From Flavisolibacter tropicus (GTDB lineage Bacteria > Bacteroidota > Bacteroidia > Chitinophagales > Chitinophagaceae), in contig NZ_CP011390.1 in the NCBI RefSeq assembly GCF_001644645.1, forward strand, positions 4,522,001-4,586,000: 64,000 nucleotides of DNA, given 5' to 3'. Shown one piece after another: positions 43,282-52,161 of this stretch (the stretch's first letter is position 1; every line of letters starts with the position of its first letter). A program made the position numbers and the translations under genes. The notes beneath the pieces were generated by a model. The model did not search any database. It was not told the origin of the DNA and saw nothing but the letters and a program-made list of their open reading frames with translations.

Positions 43282-46200
43282 CTAGAACCCTTTTTTCTCT
43301 TTTTCTTTTTTGATCTCATCCAACATTTCTTTCACGGCTCTTTCCAGTTGAGGATCTTTACCTGCCAGCACCGACTTGTAATCATTTGGCACTTTAATAT
43401 CTGGCTCTAGTTGCAGGTTTTCAGTAGGACGTCCTTCTTTTCCAATAGTGGCAATCATTGGAATACCAAATACTATTGTGGGGTCAATCTGTGTTTCCCA
43501 CCATACGGCAGTACCTGTACCAGGAACAGGCATACCAATGGTTTTACCAATACCCAGGCTCTTATAAGCATAGGGGAAGATGAAGGCATCAGAATAATTG
43601 CTTTCGCTCATGAGCACAGTAGATGGCGCCGTCCATTTATTACGTGGTTCACCCACCATAGGCTTTACACCCTGCGGTGAAAAGTCTAAGTATTTCTTAC
43701 CACTCAGGAATGTTACCAGGTCGTCGTGCAGCCAGCCACCGCCATTGAAGCGTGTATCTACAATCAGTGCTTCTTTATCAGCAGCCTTACCTAGCACGTC
43801 CTCATATACGGTGCGATAGCTACCATCGTTCATACCTTGGATATGTACGTAGCCTACTTTACCGCCCGATAGCTCTTCTACTTTTTTGCGGTTCATAGCT
43901 ACCCAACGGTTATACAACAGGTTTTGCTCTTCACCTTGTGTGATGGGTTTAGTGGTTTCTTCCCAGCGTTGTTTTGTCGTTGGATCATAAAGGCTTAACA
44001 GAACATTCTTGCTATTTTTTCGATTAAGTAAGTAGGCCCAATCTGTATTATCAGGGATAGCTTCTCCGTCGATCTTTTCAATGATCACACCTTTTTTGAT
44101 CTTGGTGCGTGCATTGATAAATGGACCACCTTCCAATACTTCCATAACCTTAACGCCTTCACCGGCATAGGTTTCATCATAGAGTAAGCCAAGCGAAGCG
44201 GTTGCGTCTGTATTCTGTTGCGGAGGTGCGTAGCGGCCACCTGTATGCGAAGCATTCAGCTCGCCAAGGAACTCACTCAATAACTCCTGGAAGTCGTAGT
44301 TGTTGTTGATATAAGGTAGGAACTTGGCATAGTCTGCGTGGTACTTATCCCAGTTCAATCCATGGATTTTCGGATCATAGAATTTCTTAGCTACCTGGCG
44401 CCAAGCGTGATCAAAGATGTAAGCTCTTTCTTTATCAGCCTTCAATACCATTTCACCATTAACTGTAACAGGGCTTACTTTTCCTGCATCAGCATCCACT
44501 TTCATGATCTTGCCATCACTAACTACAAACAATGATTTGCCGTCTTTAGAAACATCAAGACCAGCAGGACCGCCATCTAGCTTCGCAATCAGTTTGGTTT
44601 CTTTAGTGCGTGGATTGGTCATCCACAGATCATAACCTTTCTCCATTCTTGCTAAGAAGTACAATTTCTCGCCATCATTGCTTAGCATAAAGTCAGAAAT
44701 ATTGCCCGAATTAATCGTCAGGCGCATCTTACGATTATCCAATCCTTCAAACAGTGGCTCCCAGTTTTTATTTGGTGCAGCGATCTTCAGGCTGGTATCT
44801 TTCTTGGCAGCTTCTTTATCCTTGTCCTCTTTTTCTTTCAGTAAGGAAAACTCGTCTTTGGTCAGACGGAATTTATCATACGCTTCCTGGTCAAAGAACA
44901 TAGCATATACATCCACTTCACGAGCACCTTGGAAAGCCAGTGGCTTTTTACCATCGCGGTCGGTTGTCCATAATAAGGCTTTACCACCAAAGGCCCACTT
45001 GGGAGAACCATCAAAGAAGCCGCTGGTAGTTACGTTCTTACGCTGGCCACTGCCATCAGCTTTCATTAAGGCTACTTCAGAAGAGCCCCAGCGGCCTTCT
45101 GCTGAATTAAACGCCAGCCATTTGCCGTCGGGCGACCAGGTATAGTACTGGTCTCCATCGGCATACGAAAAGTTAACACCAGCAGGTACAATGGTTCTGC
45201 TTTTTTTAGTAGCGATGTTATATACTTTCAAAACATTTCGTTCTTCTAAGTAGGCGATCTCTTTTCCATCGGGAGAGATGTCGGGCTGAAATTCTTCAGC
45301 TTCTGTAGCCACTACCGGTTCTTCCTTGATCACTGTGGATGTATAGAAGTAAGGTTCTTCTTTACGCTCAATAGTAGCACGGTAAATATCCCAGCTATTG
45401 CCGCGCTCTGAAGCATAATAAAGGGTACGGCCATCAGGACTGAATTCAACACTACGCTCTTGTTCAGGCGTATTGGTAATACGTTTAGTAAAGCCACCTT
45501 CTACAGAGGTTACAAAGACCTCTCCACGCACCACAAAGGCAATCTCCTTTCCGTTGGGGGAAAGAGCTGTTTGTGTAACACCTGTATTGATTGGTAAGAT
45601 CTTTTCGGCGTTAGTGCGGGTATCTGTTCCAATGCGGATGGCTACCTTTTGTGGTGAACCACCTTCTTTCAGCGTATAAATTTCACCGTTATATGTAAAA
45701 GATAATGTACCGTCATTGGCCCGGCTTAAGTGACGTACCGGGTGGTCTTTTAATTTGGTAAGCACCTGTGTTGAGCTTTGTCCGCCCAGTACAGATTTAT
45801 AAATATTCTGAGAACCGTCTTTTTCACTCAGGTAGTAGAATGTGTTATCATCGCCACCCCATACCGGCTCACGGTCTTCGCCTTCAAAAGCCGACACTTG
45901 TGTGTATTCATCTTTCTTGGTATCGTATACCCAGATGTCGCGGGTAACGGAAGATGTATGTCGCTTGCGCCAGGCGTCTTCATAACCTTTGCGGTCCTGG
46001 AAGATCACCTTATCACCTTTGCTATTAAAATGGGCAAACTCAGAGCCTGCCGATAAGAACATTACAGAGCGGCCACCGGTTACAGGTACCTGGTATAACT
46101 TCTGGAACAAACCCTTTTGCGGGAATCGAGCAGATGTATAAACGTCATTCCGGTTAGTGCCAAACAAAACCGTCTTTCCATCAGGCGTAAAATCATAAGG

Positions 46201-46533
46201 GTAATCATTAGCCGAATGATAGGTTAGGCGACGGGCTTCACCACCTGCAGCTGGCATTACATACACGTCAAAATTGCCATAGCGGTCAGATGCAAATGCA
46301 ATCCATTTGCCATCGCGGCTCCAAACGGGCATAAAATCATGCGCTTCGTGCAAGGTTAAAGGGTAGGCCTCACCACCACTGGCGGGCACCTTGTATAGAT
46401 CACCTTTGTAGCTAAACACAATGGTTTTGCCATCCGGTGATATGGCAGGATAGCGCATCCAAAGGGGTGTTTCCTGTGCGGCGCTACTCAAGCTTACGGC
46501 TAGTGCAGCTGCAGCCATCAGTCTTTTCATCAT
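43282..46533 (-). CDS. Tricorn-like S41 protease
   Basis: The 1083-aa secreted protein (signal MMKRLMAAAALAVSLSSAAQ) has two N-terminal beta-propeller regions built from PD40-type blades such as YPAISPDGKTIVFSY and TALSPNGKEIAFVV (about 25-640), a PDZ domain (about 800-870, GVKVMEVLEGGPFINA), and a C-terminal S41 core with the nucleophile Ser at about 981 in SESNYSDAF and a preceding DTRFNGGGW oxyanion region. Homologues degrade peptides released by larger proteases. It is periplasmic here. Its start is 51 bases from the divergent M23 gene. Confidence 0.92.
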   Translation of the reverse strand: MMKRLMAAAALAVSLSSAAQETPLWMRYPAISPDGKTIVFSYKGDLYKVPASGGEAYPLTLHEAHDFMPVWSRDGKWIAFASDRYGNFDVYVMPAAGGEARRLTYHSANDYPYDFTPDGKTVLFGTNRNDVYTSARFPQKGLFQKLYQVPVTGGRSVMFLSAGSEFAHFNSKGDKVIFQDRKGYEDAWRKRHTSSVTRDIWVYDTKKDEYTQVSAFEGEDREPVWGGDDNTFYYLSEKDGSQNIYKSVLGGQSSTQVLTKLKDHPVRHLSRANDGTLSFTYNGEIYTLKEGGSPQKVAIRIGTDTRTNAEKILPINTGVTQTALSPNGKEIAFVVRGEVFVTSVEGGFTKRITNTPEQERSVEFSPDGRTLYYASERGNSWDIYRATIERKEEPYFYTSTVIKEEPVVATEAEEFQPDISPDGKEIAYLEERNVLKVYNIATKKSRTIVPAGVNFSYADGDQYYTWSPDGKWLAFNSAEGRWGSSEVALMKADGSGQRKNVTTSGFFDGSPKWAFGGKALLWTTDRDGKKPLAFQGAREVDVYAMFFDQEAYDKFRLTKDEFSLLKEKEDKDKEAAKKDTSLKIAAPNKNWEPLFEGLDNRKMRLTINSGNISDFMLSNDGEKLYFLARMEKGYDLWMTNPRTKETKLIAKLDGGPAGLDVSKDGKSLFVVSDGKIMKVDADAGKVSPVTVNGEMVLKADKERAYIFDHAWRQVAKKFYDPKIHGLNWDKYHADYAKFLPYINNNYDFQELLSEFLGELNASHTGGRYAPPQQNTDATASLGLLYDETYAGEGVKVMEVLEGGPFINARTKIKKGVIIEKIDGEAIPDNTDWAYLLNRKNSKNVLLSLYDPTTKQRWEETTKPITQGEEQNLLYNRWVAMNRKKVEELSGGKVGYVHIQGMNDGSYRTVYEDVLGKAADKEALIVDTRFNGGGWLHDDLVTFLSGKKYLDFSPQGVKPMVGEPRNKWTAPSTVLMSESNYSDAFIFPYAYKSLGIGKTIGMPVPGTGTAVWWETQIDPTIVFGIPMIATIGKEGRPTENLQLEPDIKVPNDYKSVLAGKDPQLERAVKEMLDEIKKEKEKKGF

Positions 46534-46584
46534 GTGCTTTAATTTAGTTTTGTGGGATGTCCTTAAAATTATTGAAGACTTGTT

Positions 46585-47820
46585 ATGGTTAAAAATAAAT
46601 TTGAAGAGCGGTTAAATGCATGTAAGGTTGATTTTCACGCGGTTGTACCTGTACAGAAAACAGACAAACTTTTACGCTTAGACTTTACGGCTAACAACAC
46701 AGAATTAACGCCTGAGATCTTATCCAATACAATCCTTTTCTCTGAATATGTAGACAAGCAGCTGAAACAAGCCGGTGCTACTTATGGTATTGGTGGTTAC
46801 AATGAGCACCGGACTATTTATAGCAGGAGTGAGGTTTTTGATGGAGCAGCCCCCTCAGTGGCCCCTCCTTGCCTCCCCGAAGGGGATGACCTCAACGCAC
46901 AAGGCCAGCTTGAGGAAGATGATGAGGAGGATTTGGATAGTTTATTAGGCGAGAGGGAAGGTAGCTATGGCTGCCAATGGGCGGATCCATTTTATTATAA
47001 GCAGTTGAAAGAATATGCTTTAAGCCATAGAAAACAGCCTACGCATGCTGAAGCAGTTTTATGGTATGCTTTGAAGGGACGACAACTAGGAGGATATCGC
47101 TTTAGGCAACAACATATTATTGACAAGTATATCGCCGATTTTGTGTGTTTAGGCAAACGTCTTATAATTGAAGTTGATGGTTTGATTCATCAACTTCCAG
47201 ATAATAAAGAAAGTGGTCAAGCTAGAAGTGAGGCGCTAATACAAAAAGGCTTTACCGTTATCCGGTTCACAAACGACCAAGTGTTACATCAAAAAGATCA
47301 AGTCCTTCAAACTATTCTCTTACGTTTAAGCCAATTGCCAAGTATAAAGGAACAATCTGACCTAAGTTCCCCCTTCGGGGGAAAGGGGGCCGAGCCGCGT
47401 CGATTGCATTTAGGTACTGACATTTGGGGACCAGTAGATACGCCGATATATGCGCCTTTAGCAGGAACCGTCCATAGCGTAGGTTTTAATGATGCCTATG
47501 GCGATTATGGTGCAACCCTGATCCTGCAGCATGAAATCAATGGCTTAATCTTTCATACCTTATATGGTCATTTAAGCTTAAACTCTATCCAGGATAAACA
47601 GCAAGGGCAGGAGATCGAGAAGGGGGCCTGGATAGCGAGTTTTGGTGATATAGCTGAAAATGGTAACTGGCCGCCACATTTACATTTTCAGTTGATCTTG
47701 GATATGCAAGGCTATAATGGTGATTATCCCGGCGTTTGTCGGTTTTCCGAAAGGGAAAGCTACCTCTACAACTGTCCGAACCCTGAACTCATCCTTGGTA
47801 TGGAACAGTTTGTTTTATGA
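46585..47820 (+). CDS. M23 metallopeptidase interrupted in frame by a DUF559 nuclease domain
   Basis: The 411-aa frame joins three parts. Residues 1-87 form the N-terminal part of an M23 peptidase (ending GGYNEHRTIYSRSEVFDG). Residues about 88-269 are foreign to the family: an acidic linker, then a DUF559 domain (139-250) with QQHIIDKYIADF and LIIEVDG, the D...ExD core of the Vsr-like PD-(D/E)xK nucleases. Residues 270-411 resume the peptidase with zinc ligands H275/D279 (LHLGTDIWG) and HLH 365-367. The insert has TTCGGGG palindromes at both ends. There is no signal peptide. The product may be a working fusion or a tolerated insertion; no intein motifs are seen. Confidence 0.85.
   Translation: MVKNKFEERLNACKVDFHAVVPVQKTDKLLRLDFTANNTELTPEILSNTILFSEYVDKQLKQAGATYGIGGYNEHRTIYSRSEVFDGAAPSVAPPCLPEGDDLNAQGQLEEDDEEDLDSLLGEREGSYGCQWADPFYYKQLKEYALSHRKQPTHAEAVLWYALKGRQLGGYRFRQQHIIDKYIADFVCLGKRLIIEVDGLIHQLPDNKESGQARSEALIQKGFTVIRFTNDQVLHQKDQVLQTILLRLSQLPSIKEQSDLSSPFGGKGAEPRRLHLGTDIWGPVDTPIYAPLAGTVHSVGFNDAYGDYGATLILQHEINGLIFHTLYGHLSLNSIQDKQQGQEIEKGAWIASFGDIAENGNWPPHLHFQLILDMQGYNGDYPGVCRFSERESYLYNCPNPELILGMEQFVL
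46846..47391 (+). mobile_element. DUF559 module bounded by TTCGGGG palindromes, inserted in a peptidase gene
   Basis: About 546 bp (182 codons, a multiple of three) interrupts the M23 gene just before its first zinc-binding motif. The left end carries CCTCCCCGAAGGGGATGACC and the right end TTCCCCCTTCGGGGGAAAGG then GGGCC; the left end read on the other strand matches the right in order (CCCCTTCGGGG, A/G run, GGGGCC), so the ends are imperfect inverted repeats. Boundaries are estimated by where M23 similarity stops and resumes. No target duplication was identified. Confidence 0.65.
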
Positions 47821-47938
47821 CCTTCTTGTCATTTTGGGGTTGTAAATTGAAAGTATAAAAGCTAATTTTAGACTTCTCGCCATACATGCACTGTATCTAA
47901 TGATAGCTACTTTTTTTAAACAGCTAAAATGAACAGTT

Positions 47939-49207
47939 ATGGCATTCAATCTTCTGGATACCGTTCGCGGCTATCTGTCTCCAAGTTTAGTGGAAAGAGC
48001 CAGTAGTTATTTGGGTGAATCTCCAACTGGTATTAACAAGGCACTTACTGCTATCATTCCCACAGTGTTGGGCATGTTTGTCAATCGTGCTGAAACAGGT
48101 AATGCGCAAGGCTTATTAAATGATGCCTATGAGGCTGCTGACAGTAATGTATTAAGCCAGCCGCAGCGTTTGTTTACTGGTGAAATGAGTTCTTTTCTGA
48201 CTGGAGGTTTGGGTCGACTTGAGAATTTGCTAGGTGGTAATGCCTCAAATATCCTTTCATCTATTGGCAATTTTGCTGGCATAAAGTCAAATGCCGTTCA
48301 AGGACTTATGGGTATTATTGCTCCTATTGGTTTAGGAGTTATAGGAAGGCATGCAAGAGAAGAAAATTTGTCTGCTCAGGGGTTGACGTCCTATCTGTCT
48401 AGTCAAAAAGCTGATATTGGCAATGCGTTGCCATCAGGATTTTCATTAGATAGCTTTCTTGGCGAACCACTCAGAGCTGGCCGTACAACAACTATTACAG
48501 GCGAAACACCTCGAATGGCACGTGTGGAGACCGTGCCCGAGCGGCGAAAGTCTAGTATGATGGCCTGGTTACTGTTAGGACTTGGAGCTATTGCTTTGAT
48601 TTGGCTCTTAAATCGTAACAGAAACGATAATACAACATCAACTGCAAAAACCAATATTACTACTACGGAAAACCGTGCAGCAAAAGCGCCAACAACTACA
48701 ACAACAGAAGCACCGATAACTACAACAACGATTGAAACGAATAGAGCTGCGGTAAGAGTGCGGTTGACAAATGGAGTGGAAATAGATGCCTATAAGGGAG
48801 GTATAGAAGATAAGTTGGTGAACTGTTTAAATGACGCTAGTTGTACTGCAGGAAAAGAAAAGTGGTTTGACTTTGATAATATCAATTTTGAAACCGGTAG
48901 TGCACAGCTTACACCATCCAGCCAGCTGCAGGTCCGTAACATTGTATCGATCTTAAATGCCTATCCAAATGCCAAAATTAAAATAGGCGGTTATACAGAT
49001 AAAACTGGCAATGATGCGGCTAATAAGACCTTAAGCCAGCAGCGCGCTGATGCTGTATTGAATGCCATAAAAAATTCTGGTGCAAATACAAGCCAATTAG
49101 TGGGGGCTGAAGGCTATGGGTCTGCCTTTGCGAAAGTACCAGCAATTGCATCAGATGAAGAAAGACGACAAGATAGAAGGATTGCTGTGCAACTGCGCAG
49201 TAAATAA
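47939..49207 (+). CDS. DUF937-OmpA fusion protein
   Basis: The 422-aa protein has an N-terminal DUF937 helical domain (about 1-175, rich in GLL/GIAP motifs such as LMGIIAPIGLGVIG), a single membrane helix (about 204-222, MAWLLLGLGAIALIWLL), a Thr-rich linker (225-265), and a C-terminal OmpA/MotB peptidoglycan-binding domain (about 300-420: FETGSAQLTPSSQLQV, IGGYTDKTGNDAANKTLSQQRA, DRRIAV). With no signal peptide, the DUF937 part is predicted to be cytoplasmic and the OmpA part periplasmic, anchoring the inner membrane to the wall. A terminator follows. Confidence 0.88.
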   Translation: MAFNLLDTVRGYLSPSLVERASSYLGESPTGINKALTAIIPTVLGMFVNRAETGNAQGLLNDAYEAADSNVLSQPQRLFTGEMSSFLTGGLGRLENLLGGNASNILSSIGNFAGIKSNAVQGLMGIIAPIGLGVIGRHAREENLSAQGLTSYLSSQKADIGNALPSGFSLDSFLGEPLRAGRTTTITGETPRMARVETVPERRKSSMMAWLLLGLGAIALIWLLNRNRNDNTTSTAKTNITTTENRAAKAPTTTTTEAPITTTTIETNRAAVRVRLTNGVEIDAYKGGIEDKLVNCLNDASCTAGKEKWFDFDNINFETGSAQLTPSSQLQVRNIVSILNAYPNAKIKIGGYTDKTGNDAANKTLSQQRADAVLNAIKNSGANTSQLVGAEGYGSAFAKVPAIASDEERRQDRRIAVQLRSK

Positions 49208-49230
49208 ATGGTTTCGTAGAGAAGCATGAA

Positions 49231-49271
49231 AAAGAAAGGCAGGTGGCTCTTATTGTTACCTGCCTTTCTTT
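49231..49271. terminator. terminator after the DUF937-OmpA gene
   Basis: AAAGAAAGGCAGGT / ACCTGCCTTTCTTT with T-run, between convergent genes. Confidence 0.85.
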
Positions 49272-49345
49272 TTTATGTAGTAGTGAACGATATTGAAATT
49301 GAAAAGCAATTATCACAATTTCAGTAAGAGAACTGCTTGTAAGTT

Positions 49346-50239
49346 TTAGCTCTTATTATATACGGCTGCAAAGGTTTGGGCAAAATCTTCCAGTTTAGTT
49401 TTTCCAAAGCTGGAAGGACGGTTTTTCCAATAGTCTTCCGCCATAATTCCAGTGCGCAAACCTGCACCCATTTCTGTATAGTTCTTGGCAATTTCCTCTG
49501 GTAAGCCAGCTTGCTTTAAACCCTCTACGGCCTGTTCATCGGTAAAGATTATCCAAGGCAACTCGGGTTTGTTAACCGCTTTTCCTAATACAGAAGCAAT
49601 ATCTGCAGTATTGCGTTCATCGCTGGTAATATAACGCACGGTGTGTCCTTTGAAGTCTAATTTTAATAATGCTTCAGCAGCTACTGCAGCAATATCACTA
49701 GGATCGGCTAAAACCAACTTGAAATCATCACCACCGAAATTGCTGCCAATGATGTTCATGTGTTTTACCATATCAATATTGCCCAGGAAATTCTGAAAGA
49801 AGTAACCGGGGCGTAAGTGTATGATATTGACATCTGTTAGTGCATTCAAAGCACCTTCTGCGCGGTATAAGCCACTGACGGGGCCACAACCGTCTGGTCT
49901 ATGCGCGCCAAAGCTACTTAGGTTCACTACGTACTTTATGTTGTTTGCTTGAATAGCATCGGCGTAGTTTTTACCAACCTTTCCAATATGAGCCTTCCAG
50001 TCAGTTACATTAAATATGGGCGGTACCATAGTGTATACAGCATCCGCGCCGGCAAAAGCTTGTTTTAAAAAAGCAACATCCTCTATAGACCCAATTGCTG
50101 CTTTTGCTCCCTTATCCGTTAATTCTTTTAAATGTTCTGCGTTTCTGCCTATAACAGTTACTTCATGGCCGGCCGCCAATAATTGTTCTGCCAATGGCTT
50201 TGATATGTGTCCTGCACTTCCTGTAATAACGTATTTCAT
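49346..50239 (-). CDS. NmrA/SDR-type NAD(P)-binding oxidoreductase
   Basis: The 297-aa protein has an N-terminal Rossmann fold (MKYVITGSAGHISKPLAEQL with a Gly-rich turn, then VTVIGRN) and the atypical-SDR course of the NmrA family (AVYTMVPPIFN, VNLSSFGAHRP, IIHLRPGYFFQNFLGNID). The classical YxxxK pair is not evident; NmrA-type members often lack it. It may act as an NAD(P)H-dependent quinone or aldehyde reductase or as a redox sensor. It lies downstream of a MarR-type gene and has a perfect 20-bp palindrome 19 bases before its start, so it is probably under MarR control. Confidence 0.85.
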   Translation of the reverse strand: MKYVITGSAGHISKPLAEQLLAAGHEVTVIGRNAEHLKELTDKGAKAAIGSIEDVAFLKQAFAGADAVYTMVPPIFNVTDWKAHIGKVGKNYADAIQANNIKYVVNLSSFGAHRPDGCGPVSGLYRAEGALNALTDVNIIHLRPGYFFQNFLGNIDMVKHMNIIGSNFGGDDFKLVLADPSDIAAVAAEALLKLDFKGHTVRYITSDERNTADIASVLGKAVNKPELPWIIFTDEQAVEGLKQAGLPEEIAKNYTEMGAGLRTGIMAEDYWKNRPSSFGKTKLEDFAQTFAAVYNKS

Positions 50240-50257
50240 GATTCATGGTTTTGAATG

Positions 50258-50277
50258 ATGTTTGTATATACAAACAT
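50258..50277. promoter_or_regulatory. candidate MarR operator upstream of the NmrA-type gene
   Basis: ATGTTTGTATATACAAACAT is a perfect 20-bp palindrome 18 bases from the oxidoreductase start codon, and its core TTTGTATATACAAA is repeated almost exactly near marR. Spacing and symmetry suit a winged-helix MarR dimer. Confidence 0.75.
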
Positions 50278-50298
50278 TGGTATAAAAATTTTTAACTC

Positions 50299-50720
50299 CT
50301 ATAGTTGGTCAGTGATAGTGGCAATTTGCTGTACGGCCACTGCACTTTCTTTTTCACCCAATAAGCGCATGTAATGGCCTGAGAATTCCTCTACACAGGT
50401 TTTCATCTTTGGTAGTAATTCTTTTGCTTTTGGCGTAGGGTAAACATTGGTAATCTTTCCTTCCGTAGTACGGATTACCAGCTTTTTTCTTCTAGTTTCT
50501 CAATTAAACGGGTAATGGTGCTGGGTTGCAACTGTAGCTGCTCCGCTAAGGCGGTTGGTTGCATGCCTGGCTCTTCTAAGATGGACATTAATAAATAGCC
50601 ATGGCTGGGAGAGAGGTCTACTTTCTTCCAGCTGGCTTGTGCCAATTTCTCCACTTTGCGGGCTAGTGCAGCAGAAGTAAAGTAAAGGCATTGACCATAT
50701 TTAGAACCGCTTACTTTCAT
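50299..50720 (-). pseudogene. MarR-family regulator with a frameshift in an A-run
   Basis: From the ATG at 50720 the protein reads as a normal MarR: AALARKVEKLAQASWKKVDL, then the winged helix with MQPTALAEQLQLQPSTITRLIEKLEEK. The frame then stops (KSW*). Adding one base to the six-A run (minus strand, T6 at 50483-50488) restores KKLVIRTTEGKITNVYPTPK and a full C-terminal helix to the TAG at 50299-50301, giving about 141 residues, the usual family length. Possible explanations are a sequencing error, a real mutation, or transcriptional slippage on the A-run. It would normally repress the neighbouring oxidoreductase and itself. Confidence 0.8.
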
Positions 50721-50744
50721 TTGAGGACACAAAGGTAATATCGT

Positions 50745-50762
50745 TATTTGTATATGCAAATA
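50745..50762. promoter_or_regulatory. candidate MarR operator upstream of marR
   Basis: TATTTGTATATGCAAATA is a near-perfect palindrome (one mismatched pair), about 25 bases upstream of the marR ATG and sharing the TTTGTATAT...CAAA core with the site at 50258. It suggests autoregulation, and ruvB in the other direction might be affected. Confidence 0.7.
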
Positions 50763-50818
50763 TATTTTTTCTACACCTCTTTAACACTCCATCTAGCTGC
50801 TGTTTTGTATATTTACGC

Positions 50819-51856
50819 ATGTCAAATCCTAATCTAAAAAGTGGGCAGGAGGGGTTATCAGCAGCCGATAAAGAGTTTGAGAATAATATACGACCAAAGG
50901 ATATAGAGCAGTTTTCAGGGCAGGAGCAGATCATTGAAAACCTGCGCATTTTTATTAAGGCCGCTAAGATTCGCGGTGAGGCATTGGATCACGTGCTGTT
51001 TCATGGCCCTCCTGGTTTAGGTAAAACCACCTTATCACGCATCGTTGCCAACGAGTTGGGCGTAAACATCAAAGAAACTTCTGGTCCAGTCATTGAAAAA
51101 CCAGGTGATCTGGCAGGCTTGTTAACCAACCTGGGGCCAAGTGATGTATTGTTTATTGACGAGATTCACCGCTTGAGTACAGTCGTAGAAGAATATCTGT
51201 ATTCCGCTATGGAAGATTATAAGATCGATATCATGATCGATAGCGGTCCTAATGCCAAGAGCATTCAAATCAATTTAAATCCCTTTACGCTTATAGGTGC
51301 TACCACACGTAGCGGTTTGTTAACAGCACCGTTGCTATCCCGCTTTGCCATTAAGTCGCGCCTGGAGTATTATGATTCTACAACCTTACAAAAGATCATT
51401 TTACGGGCAGCACATATCTTAAATGCCCAAATTGATACTGACGCTGCTGGTGAAATAGCCCGCCGCAGTAGAGGTACGCCTCGTATTGCTAACGGGTTAT
51501 TGCGCCGGGTAAGAGACTTTGCCCAGGTATTGAACGATGGACAGATCGATATAGGTATTACCCAACACGCCCTACGTGCTCTGCATGTTGACGAGCATGG
51601 CCTGGATGAAATGGATAACCGCATTCTGGCAGCTATTGTTGAAAAGTTTAAAGGTGGGCCTGTAGGTATCACCACCATTGCTACATCTGTTGGTGAAGAA
51701 GCGGGTACGCTGGAAGAAGTGTATGAACCGTTCCTGATCCAGGAAGGCTTTATCAAGCGCACGCCTCGTGGCAGAGAGGCTACTGAAAAAGCGTATGAGC
51801 ATTTGGGTAAAACGCCACCGGCTTATGGAGCTACAGGCACACTATTCAGTTTGTAG
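50819..51856 (+). CDS. ruvB: Holliday junction branch migration ATPase RuvB
   Basis: The 345-aa AAA+ protein has Walker [10 protein letters not shown] (63-71), Walker B DEIHRL, sensor GATTRSGLL and the C-terminal winged-helix domain with [26 protein letters not shown]. It forms hexamers that drive branch migration with RuvA. ruvA and ruvC are not adjacent, which is common in Bacteroidota. It is divergent from the marR gene; a TATATTTA box lies just upstream of the ATG. A strong terminator follows. Confidence 0.97.
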   Translation: MSNPNLKSGQEGLSAADKEFENNIRPKDIEQFSGQEQIIENLRIFIKAAKIRGEALDHVLFHGPPGLGKTTLSRIVANELGVNIKETSGPVIEKPGDLAGLLTNLGPSDVLFIDEIHRLSTVVEEYLYSAMEDYKIDIMIDSGPNAKSIQINLNPFTLIGATTRSGLLTAPLLSRFAIKSRLEYYDSTTLQKIILRAAHILNAQIDTDAAGEIARRSRGTPRIANGLLRRVRDFAQVLNDGQIDIGITQHALRALHVDEHGLDEMDNRILAAIVEKFKGGPVGITTIATSVGEEAGTLEEVYEPFLIQEGFIKRTPRGREATEKAYEHLGKTPPAYGATGTLFSL

Positions 51857-51910
51857 AACCAGGATGATTAAGATTCTATAGATTAAAAGCATATAAGCGT
51901 ATTTATTATA

Positions 51911-51948
51911 AAGCAAAAGGATTGAGTTTTAACTCAATCCTTTTGCTT
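51911..51948 (+). terminator. terminator after ruvB
   Basis: AAGCAAAAGGATTGAGTT (51911-51928) pairs perfectly with AACTCAATCCTTTTGCTT (51931-51948), then T-rich. The remaining gap to 52162 has no recognisable gene. Confidence 0.9.
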
Positions 51949-52161
51949 TTATGCCTGGTGTATGCTGCTGGTGCATATACACTATAGCGTTTTTGCAAAG
52001 TGCTTACAGGCATCAGCTTTTATTAATGTTGCCTATCATATGAGAAGTTTCAATCAATACATACAGCTAAACTGTTATTCCATTCATTGTTACTTATAAG
52101 GGCTTATAAGCGCAAAATACTTTTGGCTTCTTAACCACTGCTAACAGCTATTAAAACGCTT

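Noticed and set aside
46585..47820. Intein in the M23 gene
   Set aside because: The insert lacks an N-terminal Cys/Ser block and the C-terminal His-Asn/Cys-Ser-Thr splice motif; its ends are palindromic DNA repeats instead.
50480..50490. Programmed -1 frameshift in marR
   Set aside because: The A-run is not in the X-XXY-YYZ phase of a classical slippery heptamer and no stimulatory stem is obvious; a plain frameshift or slippage is simpler.
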